Positions 17,740-27,375 of a DNA stretch of 64,000 nt are shown piece after piece (the stretch's first letter is position 1; the number at the start of each line of letters is the position of its first letter). The translations under genes and the position numbers were made by a program. The notes beneath the pieces were generated by a model. It was not told the origin of the DNA, made no database searches, and worked only from the letters and a program-made list of their open reading frames with translations. The DNA comes from Streptomyces mangrovi (GTDB taxonomy: Bacteria; Actinomycetota; Actinomycetes; Streptomycetales; Streptomycetaceae), in assembly GCF_900114215.1 (NCBI RefSeq), contig NZ_FOSG01000002.1, positions 372,001 to 436,000 of the forward strand, given 5' to 3'.

Positions 17740-18960
17740 ATGGCTCTCAACACGTCGCCCGAGGCGCCGGTCCCCGTCGGCGAGGTGTCGCGGCTGATCG
17801 GCGGATGGATCGACCGGCTGGGCGCGGTGTGGGTCGAGGGGCAGATCACCCAGCTCTCCCGGCGCCCCGGCGCGGGGATGGTGTTCCTGACCCTGCGCGA
17901 CCCCTCCTACGACGTCTCGCTGACGGTGACCTGCTACCGCGCCGTCTTCGACAAGGTGGCGGACGTGGTGGGCGAGGGCGCCCGGATCGTGGCGCTGGGC
18001 AAGCCGGAGTGGTACGCGCCGCGCGGTCAGCTCTCCCTGCGGGTGAGCGAGATCCGGCCGGTGGGGATGGGCGAGCTGCTGGCGCGGCTGGAGCAGCTGA
18101 AGAGGTCGCTGGCCGCAGAGGGCCTGTTCGCGGCCGAGCGGAAGAAGCCGCTGCCGTTCCTGCCCGGTCTGGTCGGCCTGGTCACCGGCCGCGCCTCCGC
18201 CGCCGAGCGGGACGTGCTGGAGACGGCGCGGCAGCGCTGGCCCGCGGTGCGCTTCGCCGTGCGCAACGTGGCCGTGCAGGGCGTGCACGCGGTGCCGCAG
18301 GTGATCGACGCGGTGCGGGAGCTGGACGCCGACCCGGCCGTGGACGTGATCATCGTGGCCCGGGGCGGCGGCAGCGTGGAGGATCTGCTGCCCTTCTCCG
18401 ACGAGCGGCTGGTGCGGGCGGTGGCCGGCTGCGTCACCCCGGTGGTCTCGGCCATCGGGCACGAGCCGGACACCCCCCTGCTGGATCTGGTCGCCGACCT
18501 GCGCTCCCGTACGCCCACCCATGCCGCCAAGGACGTCGTGCCGGACGTGCGCGAGGAGCTGGAGCGGGTGCGGCAGCTGCGCGAGCGGGCGCTGCGGGCG
18601 GTTCGGGGGATGCTGGAGCGGCAGGAGCGCGGGCTGGCGGACACCATGAGCCGCCCGGTGATGGCCCGGCCGCACGCGATGGTGGCCGAGCGCGAGGAGC
18701 AGGTCGCGGCGGTGCTCGACCGCGCCCGCCGGACGTTCGGGCATCTGCTGGCGCGGGCCGAGGCGGAGCTGGAGCACACCGCCGCCCGGGTCGTCGCCCT
18801 CTCCCCCGCCGCGACGCTCGCACGCGGCTACGCGGTGCTGCAGCGGGCCGACGGGAGCGCGGTGCGGGCGGCGGGGGAGGTGGCCGACGGCGAGCGGCTG
18901 CGCGCCCGGGTGGCCGACGGCGAGCTGACGGTGGTCGCGCGGCGCGGCGAGGAGGAGTGA
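17740..18960 (+). CDS. xseA: exodeoxyribonuclease VII large subunit
   Basis: Catalytic subunit of exonuclease VII, which degrades single-stranded DNA in both directions. It is 406 aa with an N-terminal OB fold (about 10-105, [23 protein letters not shown]). A catalytic core follows with [14 protein letters not shown] and the conserved [21 protein letters not shown] and [20 protein letters not shown] motifs. A coiled-coil region (about 255-340) and a beta-rich tail complete it. xseB lies 40 bp downstream. Confidence 0.96.
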   Translation: MALNTSPEAPVPVGEVSRLIGGWIDRLGAVWVEGQITQLSRRPGAGMVFLTLRDPSYDVSLTVTCYRAVFDKVADVVGEGARIVALGKPEWYAPRGQLSLRVSEIRPVGMGELLARLEQLKRSLAAEGLFAAERKKPLPFLPGLVGLVTGRASAAERDVLETARQRWPAVRFAVRNVAVQGVHAVPQVIDAVRELDADPAVDVIIVARGGGSVEDLLPFSDERLVRAVAGCVTPVVSAIGHEPDTPLLDLVADLRSRTPTHAAKDVVPDVREELERVRQLRERALRAVRGMLERQERGLADTMSRPVMARPHAMVAEREEQVAAVLDRARRTFGHLLARAEAELEHTAARVVALSPAATLARGYAVLQRADGSAVRAAGEVADGERLRARVADGELTVVARRGEEE

Positions 18961-18987
18961 GCAAGCCGCGCTGTCGGGCCCCGACAC

Positions 18988-18993
18988 TAGGCT
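18988..18993 (+). promoter_or_regulatory. possible internal leaderless promoter ahead of xseB
   Basis: TAGGCT lies 7 nt before the xseB ATG in the short gap after xseA, so xseB may have its own leaderless transcript as well as read-through from xseA. Confidence 0.4.
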
Positions 18994-19000
18994 GAGCGGC

Positions 19001-19306
19001 ATGACAGACACGAGTACGGACGCCCCGCCGGCCGGGGAGATGGGCTACGAGCAGGCGCGCGACGAGCTGGTCGCCGTGGTCCGCCGTCTGGAGGCGGGCG
19101 GCTCCACGCTGGAGGAGTCCCTGGCGCTGTGGGAGCGGGGCGAGGAGCTGGCCGCGGTCTGCCGCCGCCGGCTGGAGGGCGCCCGTGCGCGGCTGGACGC
19201 GGTGCTGGCCGAGGACGGGGAGGGGACCGCTGACGGCACCGCCGACGGGGTCGCCGGCGATGAGGGGGCGGCGGACGGCGCGGGAGCCGCGAACGGGCGG
19301 GAGTGA
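19001..19306 (+). CDS. xseB: exodeoxyribonuclease VII small subunit
   Basis: Small subunit that multimerises around XseA. Residues 10-68 match the family ([36 protein letters not shown]). The remaining 30 residues are an acidic, Gly/Ala-rich tail with repeated ADG, absent from most homologues and probably disordered. It lies directly downstream of xseA. Confidence 0.94.
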   Translation: MTDTSTDAPPAGEMGYEQARDELVAVVRRLEAGGSTLEESLALWERGEELAAVCRRRLEGARARLDAVLAEDGEGTADGTADGVAGDEGAADGAGAANGRE

Positions 19307-19343
19307 CGGGGGCGGGTCCAGGCGGTCCCGGCGCCGCCGCGCA

Positions 19344-19368
19344 CGGCGGGCGGGGACGCCGCCCGCCG
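19344..19368. terminator. terminator-like hairpin
   Basis: A 9-bp perfect stem (CGGCGGGCG) with a 7-nt loop lies between the convergent ends of xseB and the DUF4245 gene. Confidence 0.55.
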
Positions 19369-19385
19369 CCGGCCGGTGCTTTTGC

Positions 19386-20030
19386 TCAGTCCTTCCCGGA
19401 CGCCCCGGTGGTCTCCGGGGGCCTGCCGGACTCGCCGCCCGCCCCGGTCTCTCCGCTCTCCTCCGGGGCGCCGGCCCGCTCCGACTCCAGCGCGGCGGCC
19501 AGCCGCGTGAGGCTCTCGAAGGACGCGGTGCCCGTCACCACCGTGGTCACCCCGGAATCCCGCCGGACCAGCGCGTCGTACTTGGCGCCCTCGTAGCGCT
19601 CCCACTCCTCGCCGCCGACCGCCTGGGTCCGGTCGGCCGGTTTTGCCCCGTGGGTGACGCTCCTGATGAACTTCTCCGGCTCGCCGTCGCTCTGCTCCAC
19701 GGCCGCGTACTGGTCGTCGGGGTCCATGAAGCCCAGGTGCCACACGGCCCCGAGGTCGCTCTGCCGCTTGTAGCCCACCGAGGTCGCGCGCCAGGTGTCC
19801 GGCAGCCCCGCGGGCGCCGCCACCGGGTACGGCGCCGCGCGCCGCGCCGTGACCAGCTCCACGTCGTAGCTGATCGGACGCACCGGGTCCAGTGAGTCGT
19901 CGTGCGGGACGAGCAGGTACACGAACCCCGCACCCAGAAGGATCACCAGCAACGACAGCACCATGTCCCGGGCCGTCTGCCTACCGCGCTTGTTCTCCGT
20001 GCTTGCTGCCACGCCTCCATCGTCCCCCAT
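19386..20030 (-). CDS. DUF4245-type membrane-anchored protein
   Basis: A 214-aa protein. A basic cytoplasmic N-terminus is followed by a single transmembrane segment (MVLSLLVILLGAGFVYLLV, about 22-42). The extracytoplasmic part has the DUF4245 pattern (YDVELVTARRAAPYPV..PAGLP..WRATSV..). The tail is Gly/Glu/Pro-rich. ATG 20030 was chosen with a GGCGGA site upstream; a GTG at 20012 is possible. Function unknown. Confidence 0.75.
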   Translation of the reverse strand: MGDDGGVAASTENKRGRQTARDMVLSLLVILLGAGFVYLLVPHDDSLDPVRPISYDVELVTARRAAPYPVAAPAGLPDTWRATSVGYKRQSDLGAVWHLGFMDPDDQYAAVEQSDGEPEKFIRSVTHGAKPADRTQAVGGEEWERYEGAKYDALVRRDSGVTTVVTGTASFESLTRLAAALESERAGAPEESGETGAGGESGRPPETTGASGKD

Positions 20031-20181
20031 GCCCGTTTCCGCCCGGACCACCACCCCCGTTGCGCTCATCCGTGGGGCAGCCTGCTCACTTTGCCACTGC
20101 TCCGGATAGGGTCGAAGGCACCCTCAACACTTCGGCCGTCGCGTTCGGACGCCGTACAGACGTGCAGAAAGGTGCGTCACG

Positions 20182-21216
20182 ATGACCGATCACCACCACC
20201 TTCCCTCCCAGCTCGAAGTAAGCCCCGAGGCACCCGACCGCAACCTCGCCCTCGAACTCGTCCGCGTGACCGAGGCGGGCGCCATGGCATCGGGCCGCTG
20301 GGTCGGCCGCGGCGACAAGAACGGCGCGGACGCGGCGGCCGTCCGCGCGATGCGCACCCTGGTCTCCACCGTCTCGATGAACGGCGTCGTCGTCATCGGC
20401 GAAGGGGAGAAGGACGAGGCCCCGATGCTCTACAACGGTGAGCGCGTGGGCGACGGGACCGGCCCGGAGTGCGACGTGGCCGTGGACCCGGTGGACGGCA
20501 CGACACTGACCGCCAAGGGCATGGGCAACGCGGTGTCGGTGCTGGCCGTGGCCGAGCGCGGTTCGATGTTCGACCCGTCGGCCGTGTTCTACATGGACAA
20601 GCTCGCCACCGGCCCGGAGGCGGCCGAGTTCGTCGACATCACCGCCCCGCCGGCGGTCAACATCCGCCGGGTCGCCAAGGCCAAGGGCGGCACTCCGGAG
20701 GACGTCACCGTCGTCATCCTCGACCGGCCGCGCCACGACGGCATCGTCAAGGAGGTCCGGGAGTCCGGCGCCCGGATCAAGTTCATCTCCGACGGCGACG
20801 TGGCGGGCGCGATCATGGCCGTCCGCGAGGGCACGGGCGTCGACCTGCTGCTGGGCATCGGCGGCACGCCGGAGGGCATCATCGCCGCCTGCGCGATCAA
20901 GTGCCTGGGCGGTGTGATCCAGGGCCGGCTGTGGCCCAAGGACGACGAGGAGCGGCACAAGGCGATCGACGCGGGCCACGATCTGGACCGCGTCCTGACC
21001 ACCGACGACCTGGTCAGCGGCGACAACGTGTTCTTCGTCGCCACCGGCATCACCGACGGCGACCTGCTGCGGGGGGTGCGCTACCGCGCGGAGACGGCCA
21101 CCACCCAGTCCCTGGTGATGCGGTCGAGGTCCGGCACCATCCGCCAGATCGACTCCACCCACAAGCTGTCGAAACTGCGCGCCTACAGCGCGGTCGACTT
21201 CGACCGGGCCCGCTGA
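20182..21216 (+). CDS. glpX: class II fructose-1,6-bisphosphatase
   Basis: Gluconeogenic phosphatase converting fructose-1,6-bisphosphate to fructose-6-phosphate. It is 344 aa, matching the GlpX family. Metal and substrate motifs are present: [47 protein letters not shown] and GIGGTPEG. An AAAGGTG site precedes ATG 20182. No class I Fbp is seen in the window, and GlpX is normally the main FBPase in actinomycetes. Confidence 0.96.
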   Translation: MTDHHHLPSQLEVSPEAPDRNLALELVRVTEAGAMASGRWVGRGDKNGADAAAVRAMRTLVSTVSMNGVVVIGEGEKDEAPMLYNGERVGDGTGPECDVAVDPVDGTTLTAKGMGNAVSVLAVAERGSMFDPSAVFYMDKLATGPEAAEFVDITAPPAVNIRRVAKAKGGTPEDVTVVILDRPRHDGIVKEVRESGARIKFISDGDVAGAIMAVREGTGVDLLLGIGGTPEGIIAACAIKCLGGVIQGRLWPKDDEERHKAIDAGHDLDRVLTTDDLVSGDNVFFVATGITDGDLLRGVRYRAETATTQSLVMRSRSGTIRQIDSTHKLSKLRAYSAVDFDRAR

Positions 21217-21222
21217 CACGCC

Positions 21223-21250
21223 CGGCGGCGGGCCGCCGGGCCCGCCGCCG
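21223..21250. terminator. terminator-like hairpin after glpX
   Basis: A perfect 10-bp stem (CGGCGGCGGG and its complement) with an 8-nt loop lies between the convergent glpX and WhiB-like genes. Confidence 0.6.
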
Positions 21251-21334
21251 CGGGGGCGGAGCCGGTCCCGAGGGCGGTTCCGGGCGGGCTGCCGGGTGAG
21301 CTGCCAGGCGGGGGCCGGGGTACGGCGGGAACCG

Positions 21335-21694
21335 TCAGGCGATACGGGACACCTGGGCCGGCTGCCCCAGCTCGGCGTCGTGGCGACGGCGGCGGGCGAG
21401 CATCACTCTGCGCTCGGCCGCGGTCAACCCGCCCCACACTCCGTACGGTTCGGGCTGGAGCAGCGCGTGCTCACGGCATTCGACGAGCACCGGGCAGCGG
21501 GCGCAGACCCGCTTGGCCGCCTGCTCGCGCGAAAGGCGGGCCGCCGTGGGCTCCTTGGAGGGCGCGAAGAACAGGCCGGCCTCGTCCCTGCGGCAGACCG
21601 CCTCGGAGTGCCACGGTCCGGTTTGCTCGCGCGAGGAGGTGCGCTGGACGGGGACGACGGTGGCCTGCGGAGACTGATGCGGCGTTTGCAGCAC
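21335..21694 (-). CDS. WhiB-family iron-sulfur transcriptional regulator
   Basis: A 119-aa Wbl protein. Four cluster cysteines lie at 34, 64, 67 and 73 (C-x29-C-x2-C-x5-C). The GVWGGLTAAERR turn follows, then a basic C-terminal stretch (RRRRHD) for DNA contact. The GTG at 21694 has AGGAG 7 nt upstream. Position next to glpX suggests, from memory of Streptomyces gene order, the WblI group; I have not tested this. Such proteins usually act with a sigma factor. Confidence 0.9.
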   Translation of the reverse strand: MLQTPHQSPQATVVPVQRTSSREQTGPWHSEAVCRRDEAGLFFAPSKEPTAARLSREQAAKRVCARCPVLVECREHALLQPEPYGVWGGLTAAERRVMLARRRRHDAELGQPAQVSRIA

Positions 21695-21959
21695 GGTCCA
21701 CTCCTGACGACGGCTACGGCTGTTCGATCTTTCGATTGAGTCACCCTGACCCGCCTTGCTGCGCACGGCAGTTCGCGCTGCGGCCGTACGAGAGACGATG
21801 CATCGGCTCTACCCACTGTGCGCACGCTTATGCATACGGTGGCGTACGGCCGGACGGCCCGCCGCGCACCCGTCCCGAGGTGCCCGGCAGGGCGTACGGC
21901 GGCCGTGTGCACAGCGTGACGTGCGGCGGGCCGGGCCGGCGTGCGAATCCGGCGCACCG

Positions 21960-22982
21960 TCAGTCCACGAGGCGCACCGGAAGCGGACGCATTGCCTCCC
22001 GCAAATCCTTGGCGAGCACCGCGAACTCGTCCCGCCGGGCCGTTCCCGCCCGCATCGCCAGGCCGATCCGCCGCGAGGGCGCGGGGTCGGCGAAGCACGC
22101 GGTCGCCAGCAGTTCGTTGCGCTCCGTCTCCACGTGCAGCGAGGTGCGCGGCAGCAGCGTCACGCCCAGGCCGCCGGCGACGAGCTGGACCAGGGTGGAC
22201 AGCCCCGCCGCGCTCGTGGTGGCCGGCACCCCCTCGGTCCGCCCGGCCTCCCGGCACACGTCCAGGGCCTGCTGGCGCAGGCAGTGCCCCTCGTCCAGAA
22301 GCAGCAGCTCCAGACCGCGCAGCGTCTCGCGGGGCAGGCGGCCCCGGCCGGCCAGTTCGTGGCCGCTCGGGGTCACCAGCACGAAGTCCTCGTCGAACAA
22401 GGGCACCGTCTCCACCCCGCCGGCGCCCGCGGTCTGCGGCGCGCCGGGCGGCACCGCGAGCAGCAGCAGGTCGAGCCGCCCGGCCACCAGGCCGTCGAGC
22501 AGCGAGGCGGTCTGCTCCTCGTGCACCTGCAGATCCAGTGCCGGATAGCGATCGTGAACGAGCCTCAGGATCGTCGGCAGCAGATAGGGGGCGCAGGTCG
22601 GGATCACTCCCAGTCGCAGCGCGCCCGTGAAGGGGGCACGCGCCGCCTCCGCCTCCTCCAGCAGGTCCTCCACCGCGTCCAGCACCGTCCGGGCTCTGGA
22701 CGCCAGACGCTCACCCGCCGGTGAGAGCAGTACTCTTCGGGTCGTACGCTCCAGCAGCTTCACGCCCAGCGACTCCTCCAGCGCCGCGACGGCGCCCGAG
22801 AGAGCCGGCTGGCTCATCCCGATCTCCGCGGCGGCCTCCCGGAAGTGAAGGTTGTCCGCCACGGCCGCGAACGCCCGCAGCTGGGACAGCGTGGGCCGGC
22901 GGGTCCGCCGGCCATGCGGCGCCATCCCCTGCTGGGGCCGCCCGCGGGACTCCTGGCGCGGCCTGTGTGCCGACAGAGTCAC
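21960..22982 (-). CDS. oxyR: LysR-type hydrogen-peroxide sensor OxyR
   Basis: LysR-type regulator with an N-terminal helix-turn-helix (TLSQLRAFAAVADNLHFREAAAEIGMSQPALS) and a C-terminal sensor domain. The redox cysteine pair of OxyR is present in LLDEGHCLRQQALDVCREAG. It is divergent from ahpC across 131 bp, the classic layout in which OxyR controls ahpCD. GTG 22982 was chosen because a strong GGAGGTGG site precedes it, giving 340 aa. A later ATG at 22925 (321 aa) starts closer to the domain but has a poor ribosome site. Confidence 0.92.
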   Translation of the reverse strand: MTLSAHRPRQESRGRPQQGMAPHGRRTRRPTLSQLRAFAAVADNLHFREAAAEIGMSQPALSGAVAALEESLGVKLLERTTRRVLLSPAGERLASRARTVLDAVEDLLEEAEAARAPFTGALRLGVIPTCAPYLLPTILRLVHDRYPALDLQVHEEQTASLLDGLVAGRLDLLLLAVPPGAPQTAGAGGVETVPLFDEDFVLVTPSGHELAGRGRLPRETLRGLELLLLDEGHCLRQQALDVCREAGRTEGVPATTSAAGLSTLVQLVAGGLGVTLLPRTSLHVETERNELLATACFADPAPSRRIGLAMRAGTARRDEFAVLAKDLREAMRPLPVRLVD

Positions 22983-23113
22983 TGATAACCACCTCCGATC
23001 AACGCCAGTGAGTCTAGCTATTTCTGTGATCAATGTGGGCTATGGCAGTGTGGATCACGTCCAACCCTCAGGAAAGCCCCGTTACGGGCTTTTCCACGCA
23101 ACAAGGAGCGAGC
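22983..23113. promoter_or_regulatory. oxyR-ahpC divergent control region
   Basis: A 131-bp region holding promoters for oxyR (leftward) and ahpCD (rightward) and presumably the OxyR site. It is relatively AT-rich, with two copies of GCTAT (in AGCTATTTC and GGGCTATGG) about 20 bp apart that could form part of an OxyR ATAG-type site. A short hairpin AAGCCC...GGGCTT sits near 23082-23095. Confidence 0.5.
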
Positions 23114-23668
23114 GTGCTCACTGTCGGTGACAAGTTCCCCGAGTTCGATCTGACCGCCTGTGTGGACCTCGACGCCGACAAGGCGTTCGAGCAGATCAAC
23201 CACAAGACCTACGAGGGCAAGTGGAAGGTCGTCTTCTTCTGGCCGAAGGACTTCACCTTCGTCTGCCCGACCGAGATCGCCGCCTTCGGCAAGCTGAACG
23301 ACGAGTTCGCCGACCGCGACGCCCAGATCCTCGGTGTCTCGGGCGACTCGGAGTTCGTGCACCACGCCTGGCGCAAGGACCACGCCGACCTGCGCGACCT
23401 GCCCTTCCCGATGCTGGCCGACCCCAAGCACGAGCTGATGCGGGACTGCGGCGTCGAGGGCGAGGACGGCTACGCCCAGCGCGCCGTCTTCATCGTCGAC
23501 CAGAACAACGAGATCCAGTTCACCATGGTGACCGCCGGCTCCGTCGGCCGTAACCCCAAGGAGGTCCTGCGGGTCCTGGACGCCCTGCAGACCGACGAGC
23601 TGTGCCCCTGCAACTGGTCCAAGGGCGAGGAGACCCTCGACCCGGTCAAGCTGCTCTCGGGCGAGTGA
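23114..23668 (+). CDS. ahpC: alkyl hydroperoxide reductase C (2-Cys peroxiredoxin)
   Basis: Peroxiredoxin that reduces organic and hydrogen peroxides. Peroxidatic Cys51 lies in FVCPTE. C-terminal cysteines in DELCPCNW (164 and 166) can act as resolving residues. At 184 aa it is full length. GTG 23114 is supported by AAGGAG 5 nt upstream. It forms an operon with ahpD, 17 bp downstream, and is divergent from oxyR. Confidence 0.96.
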   Translation: MLTVGDKFPEFDLTACVDLDADKAFEQINHKTYEGKWKVVFFWPKDFTFVCPTEIAAFGKLNDEFADRDAQILGVSGDSEFVHHAWRKDHADLRDLPFPMLADPKHELMRDCGVEGEDGYAQRAVFIVDQNNEIQFTMVTAGSVGRNPKEVLRVLDALQTDELCPCNWSKGEETLDPVKLLSGE

Positions 23669-23685
23669 GGGACTGGGACGACGAC

Positions 23686-24252
23686 ATGGCTCTCGACGAC
23701 CTGAAGTCGGCCCTGCCGGCTTACGCCAAGGACCTCAAGCTCAACCTCGGCTCCGTGATAGGGAACTCCGACCTGCCCCGGCAGCAGCTGTGGGGCACGG
23801 TGCTGGCCTGCGCGATCGCCTCGCGCTCGCCGAAGGTGCTCACCGAGCTGGAGCCGGAGGCGAAGGCCAACCTCTCCCCCGAGGCGTACACCGCCGCCAA
23901 GGCCGCCGCGGCCGTCATGGCGATGAACAACGTCTTCTACCGCACCCGGCACCTGCTGTCGGACCCGGAGTACGGCACCCTGCGCGCGGGCCTGCGGATG
24001 AACGTCATCGGCAACCCGGGCGTGGACAAGACCGACTTCGAGCTGTGGTCGCTGGCCGTCTCCGCGGTCAACGGCTGCGGACAGTGCCTGGACTCCCACG
24101 AGCAGGTACTCCGCAAGGCCGGTGTGGACCGTGAGACGGTCCAGGAGGCCTTCAAGATCGCCTCCGTCGTCCAGGCCGTCGGCACGGTGCTGGACGCCGA
24201 GGCCACGCTGGCCGGAGCGCAGGCGGACGCCCCGGCGGCCGCGGCGGTCTGA
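23686..24252 (+). CDS. ahpD: alkyl hydroperoxide reductase AhpD (carboxymuconolactone decarboxylase-like)
   Basis: Reductant partner of AhpC in actinomycetes, linking it to lipoamide-type electron donors. The catalytic motif is [11 protein letters not shown], with Cys131 and Cys134 and the conserved Glu and His around them. The protein is 188 aa. It is the second gene of the ahpCD operon and is followed by a very strong hairpin. Confidence 0.95.
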   Translation: MALDDLKSALPAYAKDLKLNLGSVIGNSDLPRQQLWGTVLACAIASRSPKVLTELEPEAKANLSPEAYTAAKAAAAVMAMNNVFYRTRHLLSDPEYGTLRAGLRMNVIGNPGVDKTDFELWSLAVSAVNGCGQCLDSHEQVLRKAGVDRETVQEAFKIASVVQAVGTVLDAEATLAGAQADAPAAAAV

Positions 24253-24294
24253 CGGGCCGCCACAACCTGACGGGCCACCGGGAATTCTCCGCGT

Positions 24295-24345
24295 GAACGG
24301 AGCGGACCCCGCACCACCACCAGTGGTGCGGGGTCCGCTCCGTTC
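24295..24345. terminator. strong bidirectional terminator after ahpCD
   Basis: A perfect 23-bp stem (arms 24295-24317 and 24323-24345) with a 5-nt loop lies between the convergent ahpD and phosphatase genes. It is the longest perfect terminator stem I noticed in the window. Confidence 0.9.
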
Positions 24346-24359
24346 GCCTTGCGGCCGCG

Positions 24360-26474
24360 CTACGGCATGGGCAGCTCGAACCAGACCACCTTGCCGGTGC
24401 TCAGCCGGGTCGCGCCCCAGCGCCGGGCCAGCCGGTTGACCAGATACAGGCCCCGGCCGCCCTCGTCCGTCGCCCTGGCCTGCCGCAGCCTGGGCAGCTG
24501 CGGCACGTCGTCACCGACCTCGCAGCGCAGCGTGTCGGTGCGCAGCAGCCGCAACGTGATGGGCCGCTCGGCGTAGCGGACGGCGTTGGTCACCACCTCG
24601 CTGACCAGCAGCTCCACGGAGTCCGACAGATCCGTCAGGTCCCAGCGCTCCAGCGCCCGCCGCGCCAGCCGGCGGGCCTGCCGCGCGGTCTGGGCGCGCG
24701 GATCGAGGTACCAGTAGGCCACGTCGCTGGGCGGGATGCCGTCGAAGCGGGCCGCCAGCAGCGCGATGTCGTCGTCCCGGTCGCCGGGGCCGAGGATGTC
24801 CAGCACCTCGTCGCACAGAGGCTCCAGCGGCGGCGGGGTGTCGGGGCGGGTCAGCCCCGCGGTGTCGGTCAGCTTCTCGCGCAGCTGCTCGATACCGGTC
24901 CACACGTCCCGGTGGCGGGACTCCACCAGGCCGTCGGTGTAGAGCAGCAGCGTGGCGCCGGCCGGGGCGTCCAGCTCCACCGCCTCGAAGTCCACGCCCC
25001 CCACCCCGATGGGCGCCCCGGCCGGGACGCGCAGCACCTCGGCGTGGCCGTCGCGGTGCAGCATCACCGGCGGCGGGTGCCCGGCGTTGGCCACCACGAT
25101 CCGGTGGGCGACCGGGTCGTAGACGGCGTACAGGCAGGTCGCCATCCGGTCGCTGCCCAGCCGCTGGGCCTGCTCGTCGAGGTGGTGCAGCACCTCCTGC
25201 GGCGGCAGGTCGAGCCCGGCCAGGGTCTGGGCGGTGGTGCGCAGCTGGCCCATGATCGCCGCGGAGGTCATGGAGTGGCCCATGACGTCCCCGACGACCA
25301 GGGCCACCCGGCCGCCGGGCAGCGGTATCGCGTCGTACCAGTCGCCTCCCACCCGGGCGGTCTCGGCCGCCGGCAGGTAGCGGCTGGCCAGCGTCACCCC
25401 GGTGGGCTGGGGCAGCTCGTCGGGGAGCATGGTGCGCTGGAGCTCGTCGGCGATGTACGCCTCGCGTCCGTAGAGCACCGCCTTGTCCACGCCCAGCGCG
25501 GTGTGCGTGGCCAGCTGCGCGGCCACCAGCAGGTCGTCGCCCTCGAAGGCGGCCCGGTCGGCGCGGCGCAGGAACACGGCCGCGCCGATCACCCGGCGGC
25601 GCCCCCGCAGCGGGGCGAGGATCGACCGGCGCCCGGCCGGGATCTCGCGGGCGGGGCCGAGCAGCTCGGGCAGCGCCTCGCGGACGGTGGGCGCGTCGCC
25701 GAAGACCGGGCGCACCCCGCGCAGCACCTCGGCCAGCGGGCCGCCGACGCGCACCTCGATCAGCTCCGGCGTCCCGTTCGCCGCGCCCTCCGGCACGGTG
25801 TTGAGCAGGGGCAGCGGGAACTCCCCGGTGTCGGAGGGGTCGGCGTCGGCGGACGCCGGGGCGGCGTAGTCGGGCAGCCGGTCGGTGCGGCGCAGCCGCA
25901 GCAGGAAGGGCCCGGTGGGGCGCTCGTCCCCCACCGGCAGCGGATCGCGCAGATAGACCAGGATCGCGTCGGAGAACGCCGGGACGCTGGCCCGGCACAG
26001 CCCGAGCACGGTCTCGTCCAGATCGACGCCGCGGGCGATCCGCCGGGTGGCGGCTCCCACGAAGCGCAGCCGGTCGCCCCCGCGCCGCTCCCGCTCGGCC
26101 CGCTCGTCCGGTTCCTCCGTGCCGGGGTGCCCGGCCGCCGCCGGACCGGCGCCCCGGTCGGCGGGCTCCGGCTCGGCGGGGCGGCTGCGGCCGGCCGGCT
26201 CGTCGCCGCCCGCGGGCCGGGTGTGGCCGGTGGGCGGGCGGCGCCCGGCGGCCGGTGCGGGCACCTCCGGCGGGACGGGGGCGTCCCTGGGGGCGGCGGC
26301 CGCCAGATCCGACGCGCCCGGCTCGTCCCGGGGATCGGGAAGCGCGGCGTGCGCGGCGTCGGCGCGCCCGGCCGTTCTCTCCGGCGCGGGCGCGGCCGTA
26401 CGAGCACCGCCGCCCGTCGGCCGGGCAGCGGACTGTCGGGGGGTCGGATACTCCGTCACGCGTTGGGTTTCCAT
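24360..26474 (-). CDS. SpoIIE-type PP2C phosphatase with GAF and HATPase domains
   Basis: A 704-aa signalling protein. The N-terminus (1-120) is disordered. A GAF-like sensor domain follows (about 125-330). The PP2C/SpoIIE serine phosphatase domain (about 350-570) has VGGDWYDAIPLPGGR, VGDVMGHS and LLLYTDGLVESR with metal-binding Asp residues. A C-terminal RsbW-like HATPase domain (about 590-704) has VSEVVTNAVRYAE and EGGRGLYLVNRLA. Proteins of this layout control anti-sigma/anti-anti-sigma switches, acting as both phosphatase and kinase. ATG 26474 lacks a strong ribosome site; GTG five codons later is possible. The sigma partner is not in the window. Confidence 0.88.
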   Translation of the reverse strand: METQRVTEYPTPRQSAARPTGGGARTAAPAPERTAGRADAAHAALPDPRDEPGASDLAAAAPRDAPVPPEVPAPAAGRRPPTGHTRPAGGDEPAGRSRPAEPEPADRGAGPAAAGHPGTEEPDERAERERRGGDRLRFVGAATRRIARGVDLDETVLGLCRASVPAFSDAILVYLRDPLPVGDERPTGPFLLRLRRTDRLPDYAAPASADADPSDTGEFPLPLLNTVPEGAANGTPELIEVRVGGPLAEVLRGVRPVFGDAPTVREALPELLGPAREIPAGRRSILAPLRGRRRVIGAAVFLRRADRAAFEGDDLLVAAQLATHTALGVDKAVLYGREAYIADELQRTMLPDELPQPTGVTLASRYLPAAETARVGGDWYDAIPLPGGRVALVVGDVMGHSMTSAAIMGQLRTTAQTLAGLDLPPQEVLHHLDEQAQRLGSDRMATCLYAVYDPVAHRIVVANAGHPPPVMLHRDGHAEVLRVPAGAPIGVGGVDFEAVELDAPAGATLLLYTDGLVESRHRDVWTGIEQLREKLTDTAGLTRPDTPPPLEPLCDEVLDILGPGDRDDDIALLAARFDGIPPSDVAYWYLDPRAQTARQARRLARRALERWDLTDLSDSVELLVSEVVTNAVRYAERPITLRLLRTDTLRCEVGDDVPQLPRLRQARATDEGGRGLYLVNRLARRWGATRLSTGKVVWFELPMP

Positions 26475-26521
26475 CCGTCCGGGGCCGCGCCGTGCATCGG
26501 GCGGGCCCAGCGCTTGAGGAC

Positions 26522-27199
26522 TCAGGGGCGTCGGCAGTTGAGGAAGACCTGTATCTCGGGAGAGACGTCCGTACTGGCCGGCGCGTACGCGAACGACTCC
26601 TCCCCGTCGATCTCGAAGCCCGCGTCGGACACCACCTGGCGCAGCTCCTCCCGCAGATAACCGGATACCCGGATCGTGTGGCCCAGGAACGGGATGGCGA
26701 AGTCGTCCACGTCCGCCTCGACCATGCCGAGCGCCAGCAGCCCGCCGGGGCGCAGCTGCCCGTGCAGCATCCGCAGGGCGACGGGGATCTCCTTGCGCGG
26801 CAGCATCAGCAGCGAGAAGAAGGCGGCGATGCCGTCGAAGGGTCCCAGACCGGCGGTCTCCAGGTCGGCCAGGTCCATCAGGCGGAAGTCGGCGCCGGGG
26901 ACGTTGGCCCGGCCCAGCTCGATCATGCCGGGCGAGATGTCGATGCCGGTGACCCGGTGGCCGGCGTCGGCGAGCTGCCGGGCGGTGGGGACCCCGGTGC
27001 CGCAGCCGACGTCGAGCACCCGCGAGCCGGCGGGCAGCTCCTTCGCCAGCCAGGCGCCGGCGGTCAGCTGCCCCTCCTTGTGGGGGAAGACGTCGTCGTA
27101 TCGGTCGCCGATCGCGTCGAACGCCTCGGCCTGTCCGGCGCGGTCGATCGCCGCTCTCTCGTAGCCCGTGTACACCTGGTGGCCTTCCGTGTCGCTCAC
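26522..27199 (-). CDS. class I SAM-dependent methyltransferase
   Basis: A 225-aa Rossmann-fold methyltransferase. Motif I is VLDVGCGTGVPTARQL, the acidic end of strand 2 is GIDISPGMIEL, and motif II is DFRLMDLADL. The substrate cannot be read from sequence. GTG 27199 has AGGAG 7 nt upstream. It lies just before the phosphatase gene on the same strand with a 47-bp gap, so the two may be co-transcribed. Confidence 0.85.
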   Translation of the reverse strand: MSDTEGHQVYTGYERAAIDRAGQAEAFDAIGDRYDDVFPHKEGQLTAGAWLAKELPAGSRVLDVGCGTGVPTARQLADAGHRVTGIDISPGMIELGRANVPGADFRLMDLADLETAGLGPFDGIAAFFSLLMLPRKEIPVALRMLHGQLRPGGLLALGMVEADVDDFAIPFLGHTIRVSGYLREELRQVVSDAGFEIDGEESFAYAPASTDVSPEIQVFLNCRRP

Positions 27200-27375
27200 G
27201 CTGGGGCTCCTCTCGCGGCGGTGCGCCAAATACCTTGTATGGAAAGGTAGTTGGCTGTGATGGGCTTTCCGCCGAGTCCGGGGGTGATCCTACTTTCGAC
27301 GCCCGGGGGCACAGCAAGGGAATGCGGAACGTCCTCCGCCATCATGCGAGACGCGCGGCCGCCCCACCATCCCTT